This document shows positions 38,585-47,798 of a stretch of 64,000 nt of DNA, piece by piece. Every line of letters begins with the position of its first letter. The stretch's first letter is position 1. Both the position numbers and the translations under genes were made by a program. Under the pieces are notes generated by a model. It worked only from the letters and a program-made list of their open reading frames with translations. It had not been told where the DNA came from and ran no database searches. Source of the DNA: Ichthyophis bannanicus (lineage: Eukaryota > Chordata > Amphibia > Gymnophiona > Ichthyophiidae); NCBI GenBank assembly GCA_033557465.1, contig CM066035.1, forward strand, positions 902,131,309 to 902,195,308, in the 5' to 3' direction.

Positions 38585-40375
38585 ATGGAAAAAACAACAT
38601 CTGGTTTTAAAGAATGTTCTAAGTGTGGCGGTACCATCTCCGTCACCGACACCCATGATTGGTGTCTCAAATGTTTAGGTCCTGACCACTCTACTTCGGA
38701 GTGCCTCTCCTGTGGAATGATGTCAAAAAGGGGTCGGCAGAATCGAGTTGCAAAGCTTAGCACCCTTTTTCCCTCAGACACGGTGTCTCTTGCATCGACG
38801 TCCTCCATGGCCTCATCTTCCTCCCATGGATCTCAGGTAACTAAACATAAATCTAGCCGGACCTGAAAGAGTAGATTTCCTAAGTATCGAGATGTCACTG
38901 GCGTTGCCCTTGGGGAGTATTCACCGGCAATACTGCCCCGGTGGGAGGCTTCGGCTTCCAAAGCATTAACAGGGTTCCAGGATGTTCTCGAGGCCTCAAC
39001 CTCGGCAGAACTACTGGTGCCATGCTCTGGGGTTCTGGCCGCTTCTACCGGTACCGACACCCAAGTATCGGCAGCGTCTTTAGACCAGAGATGCTCTCCT
39101 CATGGCTTTGGTACCGTTGAAACCGCTTCAGATACCTCAACCGATACCGGTACCGACGGCATCGATGTCGGTGGGTATGCCACCCATAGCGATTCATGTG
39201 TCTGTCTCCAGCATCGACAGATCGGTACCGGAGCAACCCGATACCGACTTCAATCGATACTGGTACCGTGTGCTGCATGATCACTGGGATCGGAGATATT
39301 TTGAATCCTCTGAGTCTGATGACTCCGAAGACTCTGCCGATACAAGAGTACTTTTCCCAGAGAATTCCTCTTCTCCTCAGCGCAGAATGTCTCCGCCAGA
39401 GGATATGTCCTTTCAGGATTTTATCCATGATGTGGCCCGAGGCCTTTCCATCACAGTAGTTCCTGGAAAAGAGCCTAGGGCAAAGGAGTTGGAGATTCTT
39501 CAATACCCTAAGGCTCCCAAAGTGGCAGCTACTCTACCTATTCATGAGATCTTACATGATCTTATGCTGAGAATGTGGGAAATACTTCTGACCACATCTC
39601 CTCATTCTCGGAGACTCGATATTATGTATCGAATTCCACCTTGTCCTGACTTTCAAAAACGCAATTACCACACCATTCAATGGTAGTGAAATCAGCCATG
39701 TGTAGGATGAAAAGTGCAAAGAGACATGCATCCAATCCTCCAGGTCGTGAATGCAGGACTCTCGATGCCTTTGAGCGTCGATGCTTCCAAGGTTCCATGC
39801 TCTCAGCTAGGATCAGTTTCTGTATCTTGTATATGGGAATGTTCCTGAAAGAGGTCACAGGAGACTTGGAGCTTATGAGCCCCCTTCTTCCTGATGACAA
39901 AAGACAGGACTATCGTACTCTTGTCAAACATGCTCAAGATGTTTCCAAGTTTGTAAATCGTGCAGCCTTTGACTGTTTTGAGTGCATAAGCAGAACCTCT
40001 GCTATTGCCATTGGTGCACGTCGGATTGCCTGGCTTCAGGCATCCGACTTGGAAATTTGGGTACAGGATAAATTAGGAAACATTCCTTGCACAGGAGAAA
40101 ATCTCTTTGGCAAGAATTGGCAGGAGAAGGCTAATGAAATAGATGCAGACAATATCACATTGGATAGATTGTCCAAATCTACAGCTGATCCTGCAAGGAA
40201 AAGATCCTCTAAAAAAAAAAAAAATTTCAATCAGAACAGGAAGTTTTATCCTTCCTATACCCAACAGGGACACCGTCCAGGTCAGTCTGCCCAAAAGGGA
40301 CATCAACAACCTAGACAACAAAAGAAGCCAAAAGCTGCAAAACCTCAGCCAGCTCAGCCTTCTCAGGGGCTTTGA
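38585..40375 (+). pseudogene. DIRS-B gag-like protein, frameshifted
   Basis: Gag-like structural protein of the DIRS family. The ATG at 38,585 is followed by a Cys/His cluster (C-x2-C, 'DTHDWCLKC', 'CLSC') shared with C and F and likely metal-binding. The first segment ends at 38,866, a middle segment continues in another frame (39,102-39,686), and the last 231-residue segment (39,680-40,375) returns to the first frame. It has the conserved blocks around 'SLDAFERRCF' equivalents, 'SRTSAIAIGARR' and 'GNIPCTGENLFGK', and ends in a basic, Gln/Pro-rich tail. The middle stretch is Ser/Thr/Asp-rich and its DNA is dense in 'ggtaccg'. At least two frame changes make it non-functional as written. Confidence 0.85.
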
Positions 40376-40991
40376 CTTCTCTCTAGAGAACTTTGCCTTC
40401 CTGCCCCTGAAGGGTCCAGAGCCCTTGGACATTCCAGGCAGGTTATGTCATTTTGCCCACAGATGGTACCAAATAACAGCAGAAAATTGGACTCTGTCCA
40501 TTGTATGAGAGGGATACAAGCTTCATTTTCACAGCATGCCCCCTCCTACAATTGTAAGACAGTTCAATTCTCAGACCTCTCTCGACAATCTCTTAGGTCA
40601 AGAAGTCACAACACTCCTTGCGCAAGGAGCAATAGAGGAAGTACCCATTCCGCAACAGGGTACAGGGTTCTATTCCCCCTATTTTCTTATTCCAAAGAAA
40701 ACAGGAGGACACAGACCCATTTTAGGCCTCAGAAAATTGAACAAATATTTGTTCCGAGAGAAGTTCAAAATGGTCTCTCTAGGAACTCTGCTGCCATACC
40801 TTCAAAGTCAGGATTGGCTTTGTTCTCTAGATCTCAAGGATGCGTATACTCATATTCTCATCCATCCAAATCACAGAAGATACCTCTGATTCCTGTTTCA
40901 AGGAAAGCACTTCCAGTACAGGGTTCTTCCCTTTGGCCTGGCTTCTGCACCAAGAGTATTCACAAAATGCATGGCTGTGGTAGCAGCATTT
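40376..40991 (+). pseudogene. DIRS-B RT, N-terminal part, interrupted by element C
   Basis: RT in the frame +1 relative to gag, overlapping its end. Visible are 'WTLSIV' (stop TGA at 40,506), 'FYSPYFLIPKKTGGHRPILG', 'CSLDLKDAYTHILIHP', another TGA at 40,887 where the family has Arg ('RYLRF'), then 'LPFGLASAPRVFTKCMAVVA'. The gene is then broken by element C at 40,991; motif C lies in the second half after 50,087. In 'ILGLRKL' the usual Asp of 'ILDLREL' is Gly. Confidence 0.85.
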
Positions 40992-41150
40992 CTCCAGGAC
41001 CAAGCAGGAAGTCAGTTCTCACATATGGGTGTCATCGGCGCCGATGAAGCCCCAGCAGAGCATTTCCCCAGCTTTCTATGAAAACCTTTGGGAATGCAGG
41101 CACGCATGCGCGGCTCTCTTCCCGCCTAAAGGTGCCATCTTACCTCAGTC
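40992..41150 (+). repeat. DIRS-C left inverted terminal repeat
   Basis: Reverse complement of roughly 49,890-50,060: both contain 'cacatatgggtgtcatc', 'gcatgcgcggctc' or its relative, 'tcccgcctaaaggtgccatc' and 'ttacctcagtc'. The left end lacks the roughly 40-bp outer extension ('gttactcacctgtaacagg') found at the right end, which is the usual DIRS asymmetry. Confidence 0.82.
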
Positions 41151-41398
41151 TCTTTTTTTCCGAGAAGCCCACCGGACGTGTGTCCTGTCATCCCGGATAA
41201 AAGTGATTTTTTCTTCGGCGATTCTCGCTGTTTTTTCTCCCGGTTCGATGCCGGTTCCCTCCCGCCGGGTTCGGTACACCGGCATCGAGCCCGTTCCTTC
41301 TTTTCGGTTTTTGCCCTTCGTGGCTGCCGTTCGCGCCCTTTTTTTGCTTTTCCCTGGAAGGCCGGTCCTTTGACCTGGCGGGGACCCTTTTTTCCCCG

Positions 41399-43307
41399 AT
41401 GGCTTCCAGTGGTTTCAAAAAGTGTGATCGGTGTAAGAAATTAATGTGTCTCACCGACACACACGACTGCTGCCTTCGGTGCCTCCGTCCTGATCAAGAC
41501 TCTAAGGCGTGTGGACCATGTGGGAAGATGTCTTCCAAGGCACTACGAAGTCGCCAGCAGCAGAAACAAAGGCTTTTCTCAGACTCTGCCTCCGGCCGGG
41601 CCCAGACCTCGTCTGAGGCCTCGACATTTCGGGATTCCGATCCCGAGCACCGTCGAAGCTCCTCGGACAGGGGGTCCCCCGACCGGGAACGTAAGAGGAA
41701 GAAGAGGCTCACGAGGGCGGCGTCGTCGGAGGTCCCTGGCTCCTCGAGGGCCAGGTCTAAGACCCCCGACCATCGCCCCGGGCCTGTGGAACAGGAGAAG
41801 CCTGCCAAGGTCCCTCATGTGGAGTCGGAGTCTGCTGGACACGTAAGCCCTGTGGTCCTCGAGGACTCTCCTCCCAGAAAGCCGACGTCGTGCCCGGTGA
41901 CTGCTGCGTCTCCCGAGCTGAGTCTCAGGATGACAGCCTTGGAGAGCAGATTGTCTGCCTTCATGGAGCAGCAGCGGGCACTGATGGCCAGCCTGTCTGG
42001 CACATCTGCCCCGACCACCGGGACATTGACTTCAAAGTCGACCCCGGAGACCGAGCCGATACTCGAGTCTATCATAGCTCGAAGTCGACCTCGGTCGCGA
42101 TCTCCCTCGACCTCCCGTTCTGGACCGAGGGCATCAACGCCGGTGCCTCCGGCGTCGGGGCGGGTGCTCCAGGGCCCCGCGGGGTCGGACCCCGACTCCT
42201 CGTCGGACGAATCTGCCTGGGAGACGGAGGACAAGGAGTCCCCCGATACGTTCAAGACTCAGTGCGTCCCGTTGGACTCACCGCAGTCTGAGCCCCGGAG
42301 TAGATCCCCTCCGGAGGATACTAGGTTCTCGGAGTTCGTCCGGGATATGGCCACCGCGTTGGCTATTCCGGCGGACCCTGAGGAAGAGCCTCGAGCTGAA
42401 GAGCTCGAGGCCCTGCAGTATGACTCTCCTCCGAAGGAGGCCTTTACTGTCCCGGTTCCTCTGATGCTGGAACGGCTCCTCTTCCGGATGTGGGAGGCAC
42501 TGGCCTCGGCGCCGGTTCTCAGCAAGCGAGTTGACTCGATCTATCGACTCCGGAAGAGCCTTGGCTTTCAAAAGGCACAGCTACCACACCATTCCATGGT
42601 TGTGGAATCGGCTATGCATCGTCTGAAGAGTCAGAAGATGCACTCTTCTGTGCCCCCCGGCAGGGAGGCCCGGAACCTCGATGGCGTCGGTAGAAAGTGC
42701 TTTCAGGGCTCAATGCTTGCTTGCCTTGTCCAGTCTTACCAGCTGTACATGGGCATGTACTTACGGGACCTGGCCAAGGAGTTGGCTGGGTTCTCTGCTG
42801 GTCTCCCCGGGGAACCCTTGCAGAGATTCAAGTTCTTGTCCTCGGGGATTCGGGACTGCTCGAAGTTCATGTCCCGCGCCGCCTACGATGGCTTCGAGGC
42901 CTCAGCCTGAGTAGCGGCAGCCGGCATTGCGGCTCGACGCCAGGCATGGCTGCAGTCATCGGACCTCGAGCCATGGGTTCAGTACAAGTTGGTCGATGTC
43001 CCTTGCCGAGGTGAAAACCTTTTTTGGCAAGCCCATGACCGAGAAGGCCGCCCAGCTCGAAACCGAGCATCTTACACGGACAAGGCTGTCTAGAAAGACC
43101 TCTGCCCCTTCTCATAAAAAGAAGGGCCCGGGTAAAAAGCCCTTTTACCCGAGGAAGGGCACTGCCTACAAACAGTACCCTCAGTATCAGGCTGCCCAAG
43201 CTGTGCCCCAGGGTCAGCAAGCCAAGGGGCAGGGTAATGGGCCCCGTAGGCAGAGGACCCCCAAGCCTGCGGCCCCTGCTCCCACTCAGCAGGGTGGGAG
43301 TTTTTGA
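41399..43307 (+). pseudogene. DIRS-C gag-like protein, one nonsense codon and one frameshift
   Basis: The ATG at 41,399 opens a 503-residue frame. The N-terminus has the family Cys/His cluster ('CDRCKKLMC', 'DTHDCCLRC', 'CGPC'), followed by a long Ser/Arg/Pro-rich low-complexity region, then the conserved gag block ('PHHSMVVESAMHRL', 'GRKCFQGSMLA'). TGA at 42,908-42,910 replaces the Arg of the family 'SRTSA' region (CGA to TGA). The frame continues ('AAGIAARR', 'VPCRGENLF') until a T-run near 43,020, where a one-base insertion shifts it. The C-terminal basic, Gln-rich tail is in the third frame, ending at 43,307 ('TQQGGSF'). Leader 41,151-41,398 is GC-rich without other features I can name. 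Confidence 0.88.
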
Positions 43308-44264
43308 CTCCTTGAGCGTAGCCTCTCAGTCCCTGCTCTCCCAACCCTGCACAGGAGGTCGCCTCGCCCTCTTTGCCCACCAGTGGCCCCTCATCACCGG
43401 GGACAGTTGGGTTCTGGACAAAGTCCACAGGGGCTATGCACTGCATTTTCACCAACTGCCTCCTCCATACTTTCCAGGGCAGCCTCCAAGGCCTCCCCCG
43501 CACACAGACCTTCTCCTTCAAGAGCTCCAAGGTCTGTTGGTGGACAGGGCGGTGGAACCTGTGCCTCCCCACTTGCAAGGTCACGGGTTCTATTCCAGGT
43601 ATTTCCTAGTGCCCAAAAGAACCGGTGGCCTTTGACCCATCCTGGACCTCAGGAACCTCAGCAAGTTCCTAGAGAAAGAAAAGTTCAAGATGCTCACTCT
43701 TGGAACACTTCTGCCCTACCTCCAGCAGGGAGATTGGCTATGCTCTTTAGATCTAAAGGATGCGTATACTCGCATCCTCATTCATCCAGACCACAGAAAG
43801 TACCTCAGGTTCATTGTGGGAGGAAACCATTATCAGTACAGCCTTTCAGCCTAACCTCCGCCCCCAGAGTCTTTACCAAATGCCTGGCAGTGGTGGCGGC
43901 CTACCTGAGGAATCAGGGAATCTTTGTCTTCCCCTATCTGGACAACTGGCTCATCAGGGGTCAGACATGCCAGGAAGCCAGACAAGCCACCCTCAGAACT
44001 ATTGCTCTTCTTCAAAGCCTAGGGTTTGTAATAAACTTCGCAAAGTCCACTTTGCTCCCCTCCCAAAACTTGGAGTTCATAGGAGCAAGGTTGGACTCCC
44101 TGCTGGCAAAGGCTTTCTTGCCAGCAGACAGAGCCCAAAGACTGATAAACTTAGCAAATCAGTTTCTCAGCAGGTCACTGGTCTCCGCCAGGCTCTGCCT
44201 GAGGCTGCTTGGCCACATGGCTTCGACAGTGCATGTGACCCCCAATGCCAGGCTCCATATGAGG
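43308..44264 (+). pseudogene. DIRS-C reverse transcriptase, first part
   Basis: RT overlapping the gag end in the +1 frame. Motifs seen are 'WVLDKVHRGYALHF', 'FYSRYFLVPKRTGG', then TGA at 43,633 where the family has Arg ('GLRPIL'), 'SLDLKDAYTRILIHP', a frameshift near 43,845 inside motif B ('LTSAPRVFTKCLAVV'), and motif C as 'FPYLDNWLI'. The second catalytic Asp of YLDD is Asn (AAC at 43,944-43,946). It continues to 'HVTPNARLHMR' and is broken by the foldback insertion at 44,265. Both the nonsense codon and the Asp-to-Asn change are C-to-T or G-to-A at a CpG. Confidence 0.88.
44250..44264. repeat. 15-bp target-site duplication of foldback element, left copy
   Basis: AGGCTCCATATGAGG, identical to 45,045-45,059. 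Joined to the following 'cctgcccagtgg' it restores the uninterrupted DIRS coding order seen in element A. Confidence 0.9.
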
Positions 44265-44566
44265 ACTCTTCGTCCAAAGTTGGAGCTACTTTATGAATGT
44301 GTATATAATACTATAATATTGTTCATACGTTCAATATTAACTTTTTGTAATAGCGTTAAATAAATAGATGATCTTGTTATCTTTAAAACAGAATACACAA
44401 TGGTTTCATCAAAAAATATCTTCTTTATTTGTTAAACTTTTCTTCGAAAAAATTGATTATCCAAACTTATAAATCACAAACTTCCAAAAACATCTTCTTA
44501 ATAATTCACCATTTCTTCGTGAAAAAATTCTTTAAATTTATCAAGCTTATTTAGCACTAATAGAAG

Positions 44567-44632
44567 TGATTCCCGACGCTCTACTGCAGCGTCTCAAAAG
44601 CGTTTCAGTTTCGCACTTTCTTCAGGAGATTC
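44567..44632 (-). ncRNA. Hammerhead-ribozyme-like motif, left arm
   Basis: Mirror image of the motif at 44,719-44,784, read on the minus strand. It has the same core blocks, since the arms are reverse complements. Confidence 0.5.
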
Positions 44633-44718
44633 TTCTTAGTGTTATAGTTGCGCGGCGCCTCTTTCATTCAGAACTAACAACGATGAGACGTGGGCAGCAA
44701 CAACTATAACACTAAGAA

Positions 44719-44784
44719 GAATCTCCTGAAGAAAGTGCGAAACTGAAACGCTTTTGAGACGCTGCAGTAGAGCGTCGGGAATCA
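44719..44784 (+). ncRNA. Hammerhead-ribozyme-like motif, right arm
   Basis: Core blocks occur in hammerhead order: CTGAAGA (44,726-44,732, fits CUGANGA), a weak stem II (AGT/ACT), GAAAC (44,745), stem III ACGC/GCGT and a GTC cleavage triplet ending at 44,776, followed by GGGAATC. Stem I pairs for four base pairs, then has an A-A mismatch and two more pairs. The core nucleotides are all present but the stems are short, so activity is uncertain. This is type-I topology as in Penelope-like elements. Confidence 0.5.
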
Positions 44785-45059
44785 CTTCTATTAGTGCTAA
44801 ATAAGCTTGATAAATTTAAAGAATTTTTTCACGAAGAAATGGTGAATTATTAAGAAGATGTTTTTGGAAGTTTGTGATTTATAAGTTTGGATAATCAATT
44901 TTTTCGAAGAAAAGTTTAACAAATAAAGAAGATATTTTTTGATGAAACCATTGTGTATTCTGTTTTAAAGATAACAAGATCATCTATTTATTTAACGCTA
45001 TTACAAAAAGTTAATATTGAACGTATGAACAATATTATAGTATTAGGCTCCATATGAGG

Positions 45060-45997
45060 CCTGCCCAGTGGTGCCTTCGGACTCAGTGGTCACAAGCCAC
45101 AGGCAGCCTCAGAGACAGGATAAGGGTGTCCAGACACTTTCTGAACTCCCTCAGCTGGTGGCTGCACCCACCCAATTTGCTGAAAGGCGTGCCTTTTCAG
45201 ATTCCTGGGCACACTGTGGTACTAACCACCGATGCCAACCTGCAGGGCTGGGGAGCTCATTGTCTAGACAAGTACACCCAGAGCCTCTGTTCTCCTTGGG
45301 AGGCGGCACAGCAAATCAATCTCCTGGAACTCAGGGCTATTCGCCTCGCTCTCAAAGCTTTCTCTCATGCCCTGGTTCATCAGTCTGTCCTGATTCAGAC
45401 AGACAACCAGGTAGCCATGTTTTATGTAAACAAACAGGGCGGGACGGGGTCCAGACTCCTTTGTCGGGAGGCTCAGGACCTTTATTCGTTTGCCCTCAAG
45501 CACAACATGCTCCTCAAGGCTGTGTACCTTCCAGGCCAGGAAAACTACCTAGCCAACCGGTTGAGCAGAATTTTGCAGCCCCACGAATGGCAGCTGCATC
45601 CCTTAGCTGTTCAGAAGATCTTCCTAAAATGGGGTCTCCCTTGGATAGACCTGTTTGCCAGTCCACTAAACAAACAGTTGCCAAAGTTTTGCTCCAGGCA
45701 ACCGCATCCCCTGCGGATAGCAGCAGATGCTTTTCTGATTCCATGGTCTCAGGGCCTTCTGTATGCGTTTCCTCCCACGCCCTTGGTGGCCCGGACTCTC
45801 TTCAGGACAAGGCCTCAGTCCTGCTGGTGGCCCCCAGGTGGCCGAGGCAGCCTTGGTTCCCACTACTGCTTCACCTAGCAGTGGATCCCCCACTGCCTCT
45901 GGGGTTGCAACCCGACCTTCTCTCTCAGGATCAAGGTTCCCTTCTGCATCCCCATCTCAAAGCTCTCAATTTGATGGCCTGGAGGCTGCAAGGGTAG
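45060..45997 (+). pseudogene. DIRS-C RNase H and RT/RH C-terminus
   Basis: Continuation of the RT gene after the foldback. RNase H shows Asp in 'LTTDAN', Glu in 'NLLELRAI', Asp in 'IQTDNQVAM', and 'YLANRLSR' where the family has Asp ('ADRLSR'). The codon AAC at 45,555-45,557 is a CpG-type GAC to AAC change that removes the last catalytic acid. After 'LVARTL' (about 45,805) the frame shifts; the true continuation ('VLLVAPRWPRQPWFPLL') is in another frame and ends at 45,997 ('LMAWRLQG'). The YR frame overlaps this end. Confidence 0.86.
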
Positions 45998-46054
45998 TTT
46001 TGGCTCCCTGGGGCCTGCCTCAGGAAGTTGAGGAGGTTGTCCTAGCCTCTAGGA
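45880..46054 (+). pseudogene. DIRS-C tyrosine recombinase, N-terminal fragment
   Basis: YR-frame sequence with the family's variable Ser-rich N-terminus and 'LPQEVEEVVLASR', equivalent to 'LSQQVEDILHASR' in B. It is broken by the Penelope-like insertion directly after the target duplication. The rest resumes at 47,799. Confidence 0.8.
46043..46054. repeat. 12-bp target-site duplication of the Penelope-like element, left copy
   Basis: TAGCCTCTAGGA, repeated at 47,787-47,798. Removing 46,055-47,798 joins the two parts of the DIRS-C recombinase. Confidence 0.9.
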
Positions 46055-46360
46055 TGCAAATAATAGTGTTTCTCTGTAATACATCTGGGGAAGCATTTTG
46101 TATATCATCTTGGACTCATGGCTAGCGAGGTCTCAGATACCATAGGCTGCCACTGTTTTATGGATTTTCCAGTGGACTGGTGCCTAAATATACATCAATG
46201 ACCTCCTACTTAAACCGTTAGCCATATGAGTATTCTCCAAAAAAAATTTTTTTCATATAAGTGAATCTTCAATGTTTCTAAGCTTTGACGTTATTCTTGA
46301 CAAGCCTCTTAAACATGCTATTTAATTTAGAATATTGAACCAGTGCTTAGCTGTGCGATG

Positions 46361-46424
46361 AATTCCCGACGCTTGTTCATGCGCTATGAGATGCGTTTCT
46401 CCAACAGGTTTCGTCAGGGGAATT
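46361..46424 (-). ncRNA. Hammerhead-ribozyme-like motif in the PLE 3' region
   Basis: On the minus strand: AATTCCC, then CTGACGA, a short poor stem II (CC/GG), GAAACGC, a loop, GCGTC and GGGAATT. Stem I (AATTCCC with GGGAATT) is a perfect 7-bp pairing and stem III is ACGC/GCGT. Stem II is weak, so the copy may be degenerate. Hammerheads in PLE pseudo-LTRs are established. Confidence 0.6.
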
Positions 46425-46698
46425 TTTCATATCAACACTAGAAAGAGAAAGAAGTTCTTTAGATATATGCTCCTCATATTGCATTTACTTTTAATAAACC
46501 TTTCTACCGTGTAACTCGAACCTCCTGCCTGATATAACACCGGCATGGCTCTGTTGGGCTCTGTCAATTGTGTATGCTGCTACAAAAACGCCGCGCATGC
46601 GGAGTGGTTAAATAGTGAGGCTTAATCGGTTCTACTTAAGAAGATAGTGCCACTCTTATTTGGGAAGTTAAATGCACTAGTTTCATCAATCTTATCCC

Positions 46699-47298
46699 TC
46701 ATAGACACATTTCCCATTCTATTCGGGAATTTAATCCCTGAGGCATTACAGAAGCCAGGGTGTGAATCCATCGTTGTTCCCGATATAACAAGGTCTGATC
46801 TATTGTTTTCCCACGGATTGGAAAAGTAACCTGTTCAATGGCGAAACAACGTAAATCAGAAAAAGAATGCTGTAACTGCAAGCAATGATCAACTATCGGA
46901 GCTTCTCGTCTTTGACATTTCAGTTTGCTTTTGTGCTCATTAATTCTCACCTGTAGTGAGCGGATTGTCTTTCCCACATACAAGAGATCACAGGGACAGC
47001 GGATTGCGTAGATGACTTGTATAGACTTGCATGTAGTTCTATTTCGTAAGCAATAGCGTATGTTATGGTAATTGAAATCAGTAATTTCTAAAGTGATCGA
47101 ACAAATATTACAATCACCACACCGCGTGTGGCCACCAGTTGCTGGGGGTGTTGAGGCTGCCGGAGAGCGTAACACTACTGGACTAAGTAACTTCTTAAAA
47201 TTTTTTTGCCTCTGCCAAACGCACCGAACTGTATACTCTGCGAGCTCCGGAATACTCTGTAGGACATTGGCATGTCGTTGATACTCCGTTGTAAACAA
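46699..47298 (-). pseudogene. PLE GIY-YIG endonuclease domain
   Basis: The 199-residue frame has a cysteine motif 'CGDCNIC', then 'VIYAIRCPCDLLYVGKT' and 'VRINEHKS', matching the GIY-YIG nuclease core of Penelope-like elements, in which the nuclease nicks target DNA. It is joined to the RT part by a frameshift near 47,290, since the two reading frames overlap on the same DNA. The stop after 'IEWEMCL' at 46,699 is the natural end as far as I can judge. Confidence 0.88.
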
Positions 47299-47786
47299 TA
47301 ACTAAACGGTGAAAATGAAGTGATTAGATTAATGTGCATTTGAGGAGCAGCGATTCTCGTAGTTGGAGGATTAATTAACAAATCCCGATTGAGGAACTTC
47401 GCTCTCTTGTAAGCTTGATTTACTACTCCAAGAGGGTACCCCCTTTGTAAAAAATTGTTTCGCAGAGTAAGTGACTGATTTTTAAACCCCTGTAAATCTG
47501 AACAATTTCTGCGGTATCGAATAAATTGTGATACTGGCAAGCTGTTTTTTAATTGTGAAGGGTGGGCACTTTCATAATGTAATAGAGTATTTCGGTCAGT
47601 TTGTTTACGATACGTAGAAGTGCGCCAGCCAGATGGAGTCTTACACACCATAACATCCAAAAATGTTATGTGCTCTGAATGAAAATTCAGAGAGAATTTA
47701 ATATGGTCATCCCTTAAATTTAACCATTGAAAAAACTTCAGTAGAGCAGCCGGTGTTCCTTGCCAGATGACAAAAACGTCATCCAC
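47175..47786 (-). pseudogene. PLE reverse transcriptase, C-terminal part
   Basis: Begins directly with 'VDDVFVIW', the RT motif C of PLEs with its Tyr lost at the truncation point. Downstream 'HITFLDVMV' and 'STYRKQTDRNTLLHYESAHP' are typical of the PLE RT thumb region. There is no start codon of its own. A frameshift near 47,290 separates it from the GIY-YIG domain. Confidence 0.87.
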
Positions 47787-47798
47787 TAGCCTCTAGGA

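Larger units (their letters stand above)
38555..40991 (+). mobile_element. DIRS element B, left part (host of insertions A and C)
   Basis: Starts mid-leader ('tttgggcactaggccc', compare F at 53,385-53,400) directly after the right end of A, and runs through gag into RT. It stops at 40,991 inside the codons of 'AAFLH', just after TTT. The missing continuation ('gcactctgggaatattcgtc') is found at 50,091, beyond element C. The two halves therefore form one older element split by C. Confidence 0.88.
44265..45044. mobile_element. 780-bp foldback element, two inverted 345-bp arms with hammerhead-like motifs
   Basis: Arms 44,306-44,650 and 44,701-45,045 are essentially perfect reverse complements around a 50-bp spacer (44,651-44,700). 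The insert is flanked by a 15-bp direct repeat (AGGCTCCATATGAGG at 44,250-44,264 and 45,045-45,059), so it is a real insertion into DIRS-C. No ORF of note. Each arm contains a motif with hammerhead ribozyme core pieces (CTGAAGA, GAAACGC, GCGTC). Penelope-like elements carry hammerheads in their pseudo-LTRs, and those can be inverted, so I infer two inverted PLE pseudo-LTRs without a coding region. An asymmetric 41 bp (44,265-44,305) precedes the left arm. Confidence 0.85.
46055..47786 (-). mobile_element. Penelope-like element (PLE), 5'-truncated
   Basis: PLEs encode an RT with a C-terminal GIY-YIG endonuclease. The insert is 1,732 bp in reverse orientation with a 12-bp target duplication. 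Read on the minus strand it starts in the RT catalytic box, passes into the endonuclease domain, then a 3' region with a hammerhead-like motif (46,361-46,424) and about 300 bp of A/T-rich tail to 46,055. The N-terminal RT half is missing through 5' truncation. Confidence 0.9.

Noticed and set aside
45068..45997. 309-codon ORF as a separate gene
   Set aside because: Only its last part is the true RT/RNase H frame after a frameshift; the rest is the shadow of RNase H.
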